Below are positions 40,824 through 49,225 of a DNA stretch of 55,816 nt, piece by piece. Each line of letters begins with the position of its first letter. Position 1 is the stretch's first letter. This DNA comes from Lachnospiraceae bacterium. Its GTDB lineage: Bacteria; Bacillota; Clostridia; Lachnospirales; Lachnospiraceae. The notes below the pieces were generated by a model. The model saw only the letters and a list, made by a program, of their open reading frames with translations. It did not search any database and was not told where the DNA came from. The position numbers and the translations under genes are program-made. The stretch is from the NCBI GenBank assembly GCA_024405155.1, contig JAKSPC010000008.1:1-55816 (forward strand), in the 5' to 3' direction.

Positions 40824-41684
40824 TCACTTTTTCTCGTAGTCGTAGAAGCCCTTGCCGGTCTTCGTACCGTACCAGCCCTTGTCGTAAAGAGCCTTGATGT
40901 CGTCGTAGCCCAGAGGTTTCTTGCCGGTCTTTTCGTAGCTGCGGGTCATAATGTCGTAGGTCAGGTCGATACCGGTCAGGTCATTTAAGCGATACGGGCC
41001 CATGGGATGGTTGAGGCCGTTCTCGCAGGCGGTATCCAGGTCCTGATAGCTGCAGTAGCCGTTATCCACCAGCCATCTGGCTTCCTGATAAATGGCGCCG
41101 AGGATACGGTTTACAATGAAGCCGTCGATCTCCTTTAACACTTCCACGGGTTTCTTTCCGGTATCCACGCAGAACTTCTTCATGGCTTCCACCACTTCGT
41201 CGGAGGTCTTCTCGTTTCTTACGATCTCCACCAGCTTCATGACGAGAGCGGGGTTGAAGTAATGCAGGTTGCAAAGGCGGGAGGGCTCATCCACGTCATC
41301 GATGAACAGGGAGGAGACCATGCGGCTGGAGTTGGTGGCGATGACGCATTCCCTGTCCACCAGTTTGTTGATGGCCTGGAATACTTCGTGCTTTACCTTT
41401 TCCTGCTCCACCACTGCCTCGATGACCAGATCGGCATCCTTACAGGCTTCTTCCAGGGTATCCGTTACATGGAATCTTTCTTTGATGCCTGCTACCTGCT
41501 CTTCGGTCATTCTGCCCTTGGCGATACGGCCTGCCAGATACTTTTCCTCCCAGGCAAGGACGGATTCTCTTGCTTCCGGTTTTGCGTCGTATACGCATAC
41601 CTCAAAGGGGTAAATGGCGGTGTTCAGTCCGATCTGGCGGCCCATGGCGCCGCCGCCTACTACTGCTACTTTTTTGATTTCCAT
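40824..41684 (-). CDS. 3-hydroxyacyl-CoA dehydrogenase
   Basis: A 286-residue NAD-dependent dehydrogenase of the 3-hydroxybutyryl-CoA (Hbd/PaaH) type. The Rossmann loop VGGGAMGRQIGLN is at about 9-21; the catalytic H is in NLHYFNPALVMKLVEIV and the C-terminal domain has GFIVNRILGAIYQEA. Usual length about 280. AGAGGAG precedes the ATG. It lies 12 bases after the SDR gene. It would oxidise the 3-hydroxyacyl-CoA to the 3-oxo form, the substrate of the thiolase encoded first in the operon. Confidence 0.92.
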   Translation of the reverse strand: MEIKKVAVVGGGAMGRQIGLNTAIYPFEVCVYDAKPEARESVLAWEEKYLAGRIAKGRMTEEQVAGIKERFHVTDTLEEACKDADLVIEAVVEQEKVKHEVFQAINKLVDRECVIATNSSRMVSSLFIDDVDEPSRLCNLHYFNPALVMKLVEIVRNEKTSDEVVEAMKKFCVDTGKKPVEVLKEIDGFIVNRILGAIYQEARWLVDNGYCSYQDLDTACENGLNHPMGPYRLNDLTGIDLTYDIMTRSYEKTGKKPLGYDDIKALYDKGWYGTKTGKGFYDYEKK

Positions 41685-41696
41685 AGTGTTCTCCTC

Positions 41697-42443
41697 TTAA
41701 TGAATGATGTAAGATCCGCTGGTGATGATGCATTCTCCCGAGATGTAGGAGGATTCGTCGCTGGAAAGGAACATCACAAGATTTGCGACTTCGTCCACGG
41801 TGCCCAGTCTCTGCATGGGATGACTGGCCAGGATGGCCTTCATGTTTGCTTCCGGTACGGCGCGCATCATTTCGGTGTCGATGCAGCCGGGAAGGATGGC
41901 GTTAACAGTGATGTTCTTTCTGCCGCTTTCCTTGGCCAGTGTTCTGGTGAATCCTTCAATGGCGCCCTTGGAAGCGCTGTAGTTGGCCTGACCCACGTTT
42001 CCGTAGGAGGAAGTGGAGGAAATGTTCACGATCTTGCCGTAAGCTCTCTCGCGCATGCCGTTAATGACCTGGGCGCAGCAGTTGTATACGCCGAAGAAGT
42101 TTACGTCCATGACGGCGTGCATCTGCTCGAAGGTCATCTTGTGGAACATGCCGTCACGGGTGATGCCGGCGTTGTTTACCAGGATGTCCACACGGCCGAA
42201 GACTTCGTTTACTTTGGCGAAGGCTTCTTTTACGCTCTCCGGATCTGCCACGTTGCATTTTACGGCGATGACTTTTTTCCCGGTGGGGTCCAGCTCCTTT
42301 GCGGTCTTCGATACCAGGTCGAAGTCGAAGTCCAGAAGGGCAAGGCCTTCCGGGCCTTCTTTTACGAATCTTTCCGCGATGGCGCGGCCGATGCCTTTGC
42401 CGGCGCCGGTGACCACGGCGATACGATTACTGATGTTGTACAT
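41697..42443 (-). CDS. Short-chain dehydrogenase/reductase (FabG-like)
   Basis: A 248-residue classical SDR with TGAGKGIGRAI, NNAGITRDGMF, the catalytic S and YSASKGA (Y and K), like 3-oxoacyl reductases and PhaB. Standing between a thiolase and a 3-hydroxyacyl-CoA dehydrogenase it may act on a second hydroxyl or with opposite stereochemistry, as in the BbsC/BbsD dehydrogenases of benzylsuccinate oxidation (analogy only). GAGGTGG precedes the ATG. Intergenic gaps of about 10 bases show one operon. Confidence 0.9.
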   Translation of the reverse strand: MYNISNRIAVVTGAGKGIGRAIAERFVKEGPEGLALLDFDFDLVSKTAKELDPTGKKVIAVKCNVADPESVKEAFAKVNEVFGRVDILVNNAGITRDGMFHKMTFEQMHAVMDVNFFGVYNCCAQVINGMRERAYGKIVNISSTSSYGNVGQANYSASKGAIEGFTRTLAKESGRKNITVNAILPGCIDTEMMRAVPEANMKAILASHPMQRLGTVDEVANLVMFLSSDESSYISGECIITSGSYIIH

Positions 42444-42453
42444 ATTCCACCTC

Positions 42454-43656
42454 TTACTTTCTCAGGTTCTCGATGATCGTCGTTACGCCCTGGCCGCCGC
42501 CGCAGCAGGAGGTGAAGAGGCCGTAACGTGCCTGTCTTCTTTCCAGTTCCTTCATGGTGAAGATGCCTATTCTTGCACCGGATGCTCCGTTGGGATGGCC
42601 GAAGGAGATGGCGCCGCCGTTGGGATTCCAGTTGGCCATGTCGATCTTTGCGCCGGTCTCTTCTTCCAGACCTCTGATAACGCCCAGGTTCTGTGCGGCA
42701 AATGCCTCGTTGCACTCCCATACGTCGATATCATTGATGGAAAGGCCTGCATGGTTAAGGGCGTTGAGGGAAGCCTTCACGGGGCCGAGGCCCATGAGCT
42801 TGGGATCAAGAGCGGAGTTTCCTGCTGCCACGAATCTTGCGAAGGGCTTGTAGCCAAGCTCGGCAGCTTTTTCTTCCGTCATCATGAGCACCATGGCAGC
42901 GCCGTCGTTTCGTCCGGAGGAGTTGCCGGCGGTGGTAACGCCGTCAGGGTATACCGGTCTCAGCTTGGAAAGTACTTCCACGGTGGTGCCGGGACGAAGG
43001 AACTCGTCGTAGTCGAAAACGACCTCGGGCGTCTTCTTGGTGGCGGGGATCACGATGGGTACGATCTCATCTTTGAAATATCCCTTTTCGGTGGCAGCTG
43101 CCGCTCTCTGCTGGCTTGCTGCCGCGAACTCATCGCACTCCTCACGGGTAATGTTGTACATTCTGGCGATGGTGTCGGAAATGGTGATCATGTCCACGCA
43201 GTCTGCCGGATCGGGTGCCAGGCTGGACTTTAAGGGTGTGGGCGGGATCAGCTTGTAGGGCTCAACGTTCATGGCGAATTTTGCCACCATGTTGGAGTAG
43301 GAGTCACCGCCTCCGGCGATCATCACATCGGCATTTCCCACCATAATGGCTGCTGCCGCGTGGTTGATGGCATCGATGGCGGAACCGCACTGACGCTCAA
43401 CGTAGGAAGACCATACGTCATAACCCAGCTTTGACTTAAGCGCCACGTAACGTGCCGGTGTGGATGACTGACAGTCCGTGAATGCGGAGCCCATGTAAAG
43501 GCCGTCCACATGGCCGCCTCTTTCCAGGATCTGCGTCTTGTCCAGAAGACCGTTTACGGCGATGGTCGCCAGATCGGTCATGGGGAACTTGCGGATGGTT
43601 CCGCCCAGTTTTCCGAAACCGGTACGGCAGCCGTCAACGAATACTACGTTTCTCAT
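42454..43656 (-). CDS. Thiolase (acetyl-CoA acyltransferase)
   Basis: A 400-residue thiolase. The nucleophilic C is in VERQCGSAIDAI, with the catalytic H in GHPNGASGA and the second C in TSCCGGGQG. The ATG at 43656 (MRNVVFVDG) is taken over a longer frame because thiolases start here and GCAGGT lies upstream. It is the first gene of the CoA operon. It could cleave a 3-oxoacyl-CoA or run in the condensing direction. Length is normal. Confidence 0.93.
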   Translation of the reverse strand: MRNVVFVDGCRTGFGKLGGTIRKFPMTDLATIAVNGLLDKTQILERGGHVDGLYMGSAFTDCQSSTPARYVALKSKLGYDVWSSYVERQCGSAIDAINHAAAAIMVGNADVMIAGGGDSYSNMVAKFAMNVEPYKLIPPTPLKSSLAPDPADCVDMITISDTIARMYNITREECDEFAAASQQRAAAATEKGYFKDEIVPIVIPATKKTPEVVFDYDEFLRPGTTVEVLSKLRPVYPDGVTTAGNSSGRNDGAAMVLMMTEEKAAELGYKPFARFVAAGNSALDPKLMGLGPVKASLNALNHAGLSINDIDVWECNEAFAAQNLGVIRGLEEETGAKIDMANWNPNGGAISFGHPNGASGARIGIFTMKELERRQARYGLFTSCCGGGQGVTTIIENLRK

Positions 43657-43771
43657 AATACATACCTGCCTTTGTTTTCTTTTTTCAGGGTGCTTTGCTC
43701 TTTTCGTCAGTTTATGCGGGCAAGGAACACGTTTCAGCGTTTTCCCGGCGCTCTGCAGCAGTGACAACACG

Positions 43772-43800
43772 AACATAGCACAGCATTTGCATGAAGTCAA
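43772..43800 (-). promoter_or_regulatory. Sigma-A promoter of the CoA operon
   Basis: Minus-strand TTGACT, 17-bp spacer, TATGTT, giving a leader of roughly 110 nt to the thiolase ATG. Confidence 0.65.
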
Positions 43801-44030
43801 TCATCGCGTGCAAAAAATTGTCTGATATTTGGATTGCTGCGGAAATGTGAGCCTGGCAGCTGTATTTTGGCAACTGTATTTTGGGCAGCGAGTAGAACCC
43901 GTGAAAGGACATGCCGCATTTGGTATGAGTTGCTCTGTCTTCGAATAGAACCAATTTGCGAGTATTGCCGAATCGGCATACATTCCATAGTCTTACTTTC
44001 GATTTGAATCAGCCTGAATCATGATTTCTA
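43801..44030. other. Intergenic DNA without gene
   Basis: Upstream of the thiolase promoter I see only a tandem 14-bp duplication (about 43856-43883, CAGCTGTATTTTGG and CAACTGTATTTTGG). Short minus-strand frames here lack ribosome sites and family features. Confidence 0.4.
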
Positions 44031-44038
44031 TCGTTTTC

Positions 44039-44224
44039 GGCTTACATCCCTCCACTGCCGGTAAGCTGAAAAAGCCAAAACACTCCCATACAGCTTACAT
44101 TTTTCGTGATTTTTCAGTCATGAGTAAGCCTAAACCGGCGAAATCACTCGCCCCGGCTTACAGTCAGACTGTTTTTTCTGGATTTTGTAAGCCGTATAGA
44201 GGAAAAACTGTGAATACGGCTTAC
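44039..44224. repeat. Array of alternating GGCTTAC/GTAAGCC motifs, about 31.5-bp spacing
   Basis: The core alternates in orientation at 44039 (+), 44060 (-), 44092 (+), 44123 (-), 44155 (+), 44187 (-) and 44218 (+); two cores differ at one end base. From the third core the spacing is 31 or 32 bp, so same-orientation cores repeat every 63-64 bp. A looser GGCTGAC and another GGCTTAC follow at about 44333 and 44398. No protein-coding signal. Confidence 0.7.
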
Positions 44225-44271
44225 TCCCCCTTATTGGCAGTCAGCCTGATCCGCATAGACCTGCTTCAAAT

Positions 44272-44310
44272 AGCTGCCTTTTTCTATAAGCCTTGAGAAA
44301 AAGGGCAGCT
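44272..44310. repeat. Stable hairpin AGCTGCC...GGGCAGCT
   Basis: AGCTGCC-TTTTTCT pairs with AGAAAAAGGGCAGCT, 14 bp with one bulge and a ten-base loop. It lies just after the alternating array. Confidence 0.6.
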
Positions 44311-44429
44311 GGATAAGAGGAAAGTCCGTCAATACGGCTGACAATTCTCCTTAAGAGCGGTCAAAAAGGCAGCTATGTTGAGACTTTCTGACGCATCCGG
44401 CTTACATGGTTTTGAACGGCCTCACGCGC

Positions 44430-44815
44430 GCTTGCGGCGGGCGGCTGCTATGTGGGAGCGCCGCCCCGCCCCCGCTGCGCGTGGTATGACCGCACGATGA
44501 GCTTGCCATTCCTTGCTATGCCCCGCCACGCCATATATGACAGGTGCGGTGTGTACTATAGCTTGCATTTCCTTATTTCCAGGGCGCGGAAGCGCCCCAT
44601 TGCATCCACTGGACGGCAGGGAAACTGCTGTTCCGCCTGCAGAGCAAGCACGGAGTGCGCCGCGGCGCAGATGCGGAATGCAGTTTCCCAGACGGACACG
44701 CACAGCGAAGCCGCAGGTGCGAGCAGAGCGAGCATCCAGGCTGAGTTGTGCGGACCCGTATGCCTTACGGCGGCAAAGATACAAAACACCCGGCGATGCG
44801 CAGGGTACCGCCGGG
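44430..44815. ncRNA. GC-rich hairpin cluster, possible structured RNA or repeat element
   Basis: Successive strong hairpins are visible: GGCGGGCGGC with GCGCCGCCCCGCC near 44437-44473, GGGCGC-GGAA-GCGCCCC near 44582-44597, GGGAAACTGC...TTCCGC with GCGGAA...GCAGTTTCCC at 44619-44689, and element copy F at 44789-44815. Three-frame reading gives no convincing protein. Orientation and transcription are unknown. Confidence 0.35.
44789..44815 (+). repeat. Hairpin element copy F (reduced)
   Basis: CCCGGCG-ATGCGCAG-GGTACCGCCGGG has a 7-bp outer stem and keeps the GGTACCGC strand on the plus strand, opposite to most copies. The GTGGATT strand and arm are reduced as in copy E. Confidence 0.5.
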
Positions 44816-44867
44816 GTGGTGAATTAGTTGTTTTCAGTGAAGTGCTTCTGTAGCTTTATGGATCAGT

Positions 44868-46409
44868 TTATTTCTCGTCTGCGTAGGTGTATACCTTGTA
44901 GTCATCTCCGAACATTTCGTCGATGTTCTTTAAGGTCTCACGCACCAGCTGGTCGCCGCCTTCGTGACCAACGTTTCCGGAGGGGATGAAGGCTGAGTAG
45001 TGGCCGTGGTTCTCGGCCTTCTCGGTGGGAAGGTATCCTGCCGAACCGCCTGCCAGCTGAATGAGGAAGGTCTGCTCGCAGTTGGCGCGAGCCTTGATCT
45101 GGTTTGCGAAATCCAGGAAAAGCTCGAAGGGATCGGAAGAAATGGCCACAGAGCCCATGCGGATGCAGTGGAACTCGGTGTCGTAGATGTTCTTCTTTTC
45201 CTGCAGCTCGAAACGAAGCATGATGCCGATGTAGTTCTGCAGGTTCGCCACGTCGTTGAAGTCCACGTTGGCGCCGTTCTTCTCACGAACGTATTCCTTC
45301 ACGGCTTTTTCGGCCTCACGGTACTGGGTAAGGGTCGCGCGGCGAAGGGGAAGCTGCATGCTGTATGCACGGTGCTCAAACTTTACGTCGGACTGGAAAT
45401 TGTCCAGGCCCTCTTCGTAGGTATCGATGACTTCACGGGCAATGCGGCGTCCCGCCTTCTTCATGCCTTCGATATCAAACATGGAGGGATCGGCCTTACG
45501 TACGGGAGGATTGTGACGGATCAGGTTGGGATCGTGCACGTCGGTATCCGGGTTCACCCAGCGTACCAGGTCAACGGGGCACTGATCGCCTGCGGGGCTG
45601 CAGAGAGCCAGCATGTAGATGTCCTCGCCGAAACGGTCGCGGAGGAGCTTCTTGGTCTCGCCCCAGAAGTCCGGAGATACGAACAGTCTGTGCTGTACGC
45701 ACTGTGCCGGGCAGGCAAGGTTCACCACGATGCCGGTGAGCTTTTTGTTCATGTCAAAAACGTACATCAGCTCGATACCGGAATCGTTGCCGCCTTCCAG
45801 TTCGGTGAATACGGCGGTGTTGGCATCGCCCCACATCTGAGCGGTCCCGTCACTGTAATCCACACGGCGGCACATGCCGACTGCGGCTCTTGCAAAGGCG
45901 TTGGAGAAGCCGCCGGGCTTTCTGGCCTTCCAGGCGTCGATGACTACCTGGGTCATGCGCTCCAGGAGCATTTCGTAGTTTTCGTAATCGGTGGCCACTT
46001 CGGGATCGTCGAAGTTGGCGCTCTCCACGTACTTCTGGCCGGGAGCAAGGTAGGTCTCCAGCACTTCACGAAGCTTGCCGAAACCGGCATTGATACCCTT
46101 CGTTGCCGGGCTCTTGTAGCCGGGGCCGGTGTGGGTGTGGATGGCGTTGTAGATGACTTTGTTTCCGTCAAGGCCGTAGGGGTTTCCTTCCAGCTTTTTG
46201 CGGATGTCCGCGATGATGTCGTTGTGGATGGACTCCAGGTCGCAGGAGCAGAGCACCATCTGGTCGCCGCCGCATTCTACTGCCATGGCGGTTGCCGTGA
46301 TGGGCTTCTCCACGTATTCGGAAATACGCTCTGCGAACTGACCGCAGAGGGAGACTTTTTTGTCCGGGGTGATGCTGATCTCTGACCAGCCGATCTGTAA
46401 CTGACTCAT
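44868..46409 (-). CDS. Neutral/alkaline ceramidase-like hydrolase (N-terminal domain family)
   Basis: A 513-residue protein matching the N-terminal domain of neutral/alkaline non-lysosomal ceramidases: start QIGWSEISITPDKKVSLCGQ, AMAVECGGDQMVLCSCDLESI and the metal-site region NAIHTHTGPGY. It lacks a signal peptide and the C-terminal immunoglobulin-like domain, so it is a cytoplasmic relative; many such proteins sit in sugar or glycoside clusters and their substrate is not ceramide. AGGAG precedes the ATG at 46409. Element copy B lies directly upstream. Confidence 0.85.
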   Translation of the reverse strand: MSQLQIGWSEISITPDKKVSLCGQFAERISEYVEKPITATAMAVECGGDQMVLCSCDLESIHNDIIADIRKKLEGNPYGLDGNKVIYNAIHTHTGPGYKSPATKGINAGFGKLREVLETYLAPGQKYVESANFDDPEVATDYENYEMLLERMTQVVIDAWKARKPGGFSNAFARAAVGMCRRVDYSDGTAQMWGDANTAVFTELEGGNDSGIELMYVFDMNKKLTGIVVNLACPAQCVQHRLFVSPDFWGETKKLLRDRFGEDIYMLALCSPAGDQCPVDLVRWVNPDTDVHDPNLIRHNPPVRKADPSMFDIEGMKKAGRRIAREVIDTYEEGLDNFQSDVKFEHRAYSMQLPLRRATLTQYREAEKAVKEYVREKNGANVDFNDVANLQNYIGIMLRFELQEKKNIYDTEFHCIRMGSVAISSDPFELFLDFANQIKARANCEQTFLIQLAGGSAGYLPTEKAENHGHYSAFIPSGNVGHEGGDQLVRETLKNIDEMFGDDYKVYTYADEK

Positions 46410-46426
46410 GATTATCTCCTCTTTCT

Positions 46427-46527
46427 CGCGGGCGGTACCATGCTTCGGTGAGTGTTTGCAGCTTCGAACAGTTCTCGCTTCGCTGCGAAACTCGCTGCAA
46501 AGCACTCACGCTCGCAATCCACCCGCG
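46427..46527 (-). repeat. Hairpin element copy B
   Basis: Minus strand: outer stem CGCGGGTGG/CCGCCCGCG, then ATTGCGAG...CATGGTA around an arm GTGAGTG/CACTCAC plus TTTGCAGC/GCTGCAAA and an inner TTCGCAGCGAA-type loop. It begins 9 bases after the L,D-transpeptidase stop and ends 17 bases before the next ATG. Confidence 0.85.
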
Positions 46528-46536
46528 TATTATGTT

Positions 46537-48075
46537 TCAATCTTTCTTCTCTGTTTCTTCTCTCTGGACAGCCCGTACTGCTGCCAGTTCTTCGATGTTT
46601 TCCGGAAGCTCCATGCCGGAGGCTCTGCCTGCGGTAAGGGCCAGGTCATAGTCGCCGTGGGCCAGGAGCGTTTTTACGAAGGTGTCCGGATATGCCACGG
46701 TCACTTCACCTTCCGTGAAGGGACCGGTGTGGTTCGCCAGGTCGTTAATGACCACGGGATCGGTGGGATCCCAGTTCTGGGCAAGCGGGATGGCCTGCTC
46801 GATGCAGGGACGGTCGAAGGGACCGGTGGACCACTCGTCAGAGTAGATCTGCACCTCGGAGCCGGTGGACAGATGGTCATAGAACCATGCGCAGTCGCCG
46901 GATTTCAGACGGATGCAGCCGTCGGACTTGTTTTTCCCCAGCTCGTTGTAGCTGTTGGCACGCAGCATATAGGAACCGGATACCGGATAGTAAATGATGG
47001 AATGGATGCAGAAACCGGGATTCTTGTACCGCTGCAGGTACTGCACGTAGATGTCGTCGTGCATGAATTTCCAGTTGTAGCGTTCGAACAGCTTGAACTC
47101 TCCGATGGGAGTGGCGCTGCCGATGGTGCAGAGGAACACCTTGTAGGGGATGGTGTATTTTCCCGCATCGTCCTTCGCGTAAATGGTCATGGTCTTCATA
47201 TCCTTGTTGACTTTGGCCATGTATCCGCCGGGATCGCCCAGCACGGGCTCCAGATCGGTGACCACGTGACAGCATTCGTCGAAGTAGTACCGATAGCCGT
47301 CGATCTCCTGCCATCCGGTGACGGGTTTATTGTCAATGAAATAATACTTGTCTCCGCCGGTATCGTAGGCCCAGCCGGTATAAAGAGAACCGTCCGCTTT
47401 GGAATATGTCACGGAACCGTTATGGTTGAATACGATGCCCTCATAGGCCGCCGCGATCAGATGATTGTCGGTGGACTGGGGGAAGGTGATCCCTCTCTTC
47501 CAGAACATCATCTGCATCTTCTGGATATACTTGCCGGTACCGATGGTACCGCAGGACTGACCGTTCTTTGCCCAGCCGGTTACCGTGCCGTCGTTTAAAG
47601 TCGTGCGGTAGTAGATATCGTACAGATTGGCGGTGTGTCCCTTCATGCGGATCTGTACGGCAGTGATCTTTGCCGCGTCGTTGAACCAGTCGGTATCCAT
47701 GGAGTTCATGGCCCATCTGGTCCAGCCGTGCTCCGTGGTATAGGCACGGTAGCTCACGTCACCGATGGAGTATTCCAGTCTTGCCTTCAGACCGCAGAAA
47801 CCGTCCATGGGAGAATTGAACCAGTTCTGGCCGGTGATGAAACCATCCGTCAGGTTGCCGTCCCCGGTCTTATACTGCATGTGAAGATCCGGCACCAGTC
47901 CCAGGACAGGGTCTGCCGCCACGGTACCGTCCCCGGCTGTCGTAGCCGTTGTGCCCGTGTAATTCTTGGGCGATCTGTCGTTTTCCTCTCCTACCGCCGG
48001 GAAGGCCAGCGACGTGAACGTCATGGCCAGTACGAGTACCGACGCAAGGAGTGCCGTGTAGAGATTCTTTTTCAT
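46537..48075 (-). CDS. Secreted L,D-transpeptidase (YkuD) with ChW-like and cell-wall-binding repeats
   Basis: A 512-residue exported protein: signal peptide (1-25, SVLVLAMTFTSLAFPA), a segment resembling clostridial hydrophobic-W (ChW) repeats (about 55-190, with GWTRWAMNS and TGWAKNGQSCGT), choline-binding-like repeats (LYTGWAYDTGGDKYYFIDNK and GWQEIDGYRYYFD) and a YkuD domain (about 285-420) with the catalytic FCIHSIIYY and SDGCIRL. It would make 3-3 cross-links or attach to the wall outside the cell. The ATG has AAAGG upstream. It follows the GT2 gene by about 140 bases. Confidence 0.92.
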   Translation of the reverse strand: MKKNLYTALLASVLVLAMTFTSLAFPAVGEENDRSPKNYTGTTATTAGDGTVAADPVLGLVPDLHMQYKTGDGNLTDGFITGQNWFNSPMDGFCGLKARLEYSIGDVSYRAYTTEHGWTRWAMNSMDTDWFNDAAKITAVQIRMKGHTANLYDIYYRTTLNDGTVTGWAKNGQSCGTIGTGKYIQKMQMMFWKRGITFPQSTDNHLIAAAYEGIVFNHNGSVTYSKADGSLYTGWAYDTGGDKYYFIDNKPVTGWQEIDGYRYYFDECCHVVTDLEPVLGDPGGYMAKVNKDMKTMTIYAKDDAGKYTIPYKVFLCTIGSATPIGEFKLFERYNWKFMHDDIYVQYLQRYKNPGFCIHSIIYYPVSGSYMLRANSYNELGKNKSDGCIRLKSGDCAWFYDHLSTGSEVQIYSDEWSTGPFDRPCIEQAIPLAQNWDPTDPVVINDLANHTGPFTEGEVTVAYPDTFVKTLLAHGDYDLALTAGRASGMELPENIEELAAVRAVQREETEKKD

Positions 48076-48212
48076 TGTATGCCTTTTTGCGCGAAATCAG
48101 GCTGTGGTATCTGCCCGTCTGCGCGCCTGCCGATATGCCGGCGCATCTCATTGTAGCACAATCAAAAGCAAATGTTTCAGATGTTATAATATTGTAATCG
48201 AATCGTAACCAT

Positions 48213-49190
48213 TCATGAACGGCTGCTCTTTTTGTAGATCCGGCGAAGAAGGTCGTAGGCGCCCGGCATCCGGGCACGAAGTTTTAAAAGCTTTGCCTCC
48301 TTTTCCGGCATTTCGGAAAGGAACTGTGCGTTTTCCTTCCGAAGCACCACCTCATCCTTCCCTTCGTTCACGTCCGTGTGGAACCGGATGCGGCGCAGGG
48401 CCTCGTTCACCTCATCGGTGTACTTTCCGCCCGCGTCTTCATTGAAAGCGGTGTAGAGCTTCACCATGTCGTCGTAGTATTTCTCCCACTTTTTCACCTT
48501 TTCGTCCATGTTGTCCATGGAGTGGGTCCAGGAGCCGGGACGGCCGGTGCGGTACACCGACATGGGCACGTCCGCGTAATAGATGTGACCGCAGAGCTGG
48601 GCATACAGGTGAAGCGGCGCGTCGCCCACCGGGCAGTCGTAGTACCACTGCGGAAGGTTTGCGGCCAGTTCTCTTGAAAACAGCATGGAGGCCGAGGGAA
48701 TGATCACGTTGTGAGAGATCACCTCCCGGGGCGAGAGCACTTTCGATTCGGTCCATGGGCGTATCAGATCGTAGCTTTTGTAATTGCCGCTCACGTCCTC
48801 CACCTTTGCGCTGTGACAGCACATCACGCAGTCCGGATCGGAGTCCATGTACTCCACCTGCTTTTTTAATTTGTAAGGATCCGTCCAGTAGTCGTCACCC
48901 TCACAGAAGGCGATGTAGCGGCCCGTGGCCCGGGGAAAGTTGAACACGCCGGAAGGGTTGTGGATGCCTTTGGAGTACTGATTCTCCTTCTGGTAAAGGG
49001 GCTTTATCACGTCCGGATACTTTGCCTCGTACTCCCGGATGATGTCCGCGGAGCCGTCGGTGGAGGCGTCATCGTGAATGATCACCTCGAAAGGCACGTC
49101 CCGCTGACTAAGAAAGCTGTCCAGGGCCTGCCGGAGGTAGGGCTCGTGATTATAACTTAAGGTACAGATGCTAACGATGGGGTCTTTCAT
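48213..49190 (-). CDS. GT2 family glycosyltransferase
   Basis: A 325-residue GT-A transferase: SICTLSYNHEPYLRQALDSF, IIHDDASTDGS and the acidic FCEGDDYWTD. The rest matches capsule or teichoic-type GT2 proteins of about 300 residues with a C-terminal helical tail. GAGGATG precedes the ATG. It is convergent in neither direction: prfA lies 35 bases upstream on the same strand, so it may be read through from the prfA transcript. Acceptor unknown. Confidence 0.88.
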   Translation of the reverse strand: MKDPIVSICTLSYNHEPYLRQALDSFLSQRDVPFEVIIHDDASTDGSADIIREYEAKYPDVIKPLYQKENQYSKGIHNPSGVFNFPRATGRYIAFCEGDDYWTDPYKLKKQVEYMDSDPDCVMCCHSAKVEDVSGNYKSYDLIRPWTESKVLSPREVISHNVIIPSASMLFSRELAANLPQWYYDCPVGDAPLHLYAQLCGHIYYADVPMSVYRTGRPGSWTHSMDNMDEKVKKWEKYYDDMVKLYTAFNEDAGGKYTDEVNEALRRIRFHTDVNEGKDEVVLRKENAQFLSEMPEKEAKLLKLRARMPGAYDLLRRIYKKSSRS

Positions 49191-49225
49191 ACTTCATCCT
49201 CTGCTGCCGAAACCATTGCCGGCGC

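Noticed and set aside
43657-43800. N-terminal extension of the thiolase by 48 residues
   Set aside because: The extension is Cys/Lys-rich and unlike thiolases, and the predicted promoter lies within it.
43712-43988. Small minus-strand frames upstream of the thiolase
   Set aside because: No ribosome sites; they overlap each other in several frames and cross a tandem duplication and the operon promoter.
45000-46385. A 461-codon open frame opposite the ceramidase-like gene
   Set aside because: Composition shadow of a clear gene; no ribosome site or family motif. The same holds for long frames at 7796-9010, 12085-12888 and 46408-47598.
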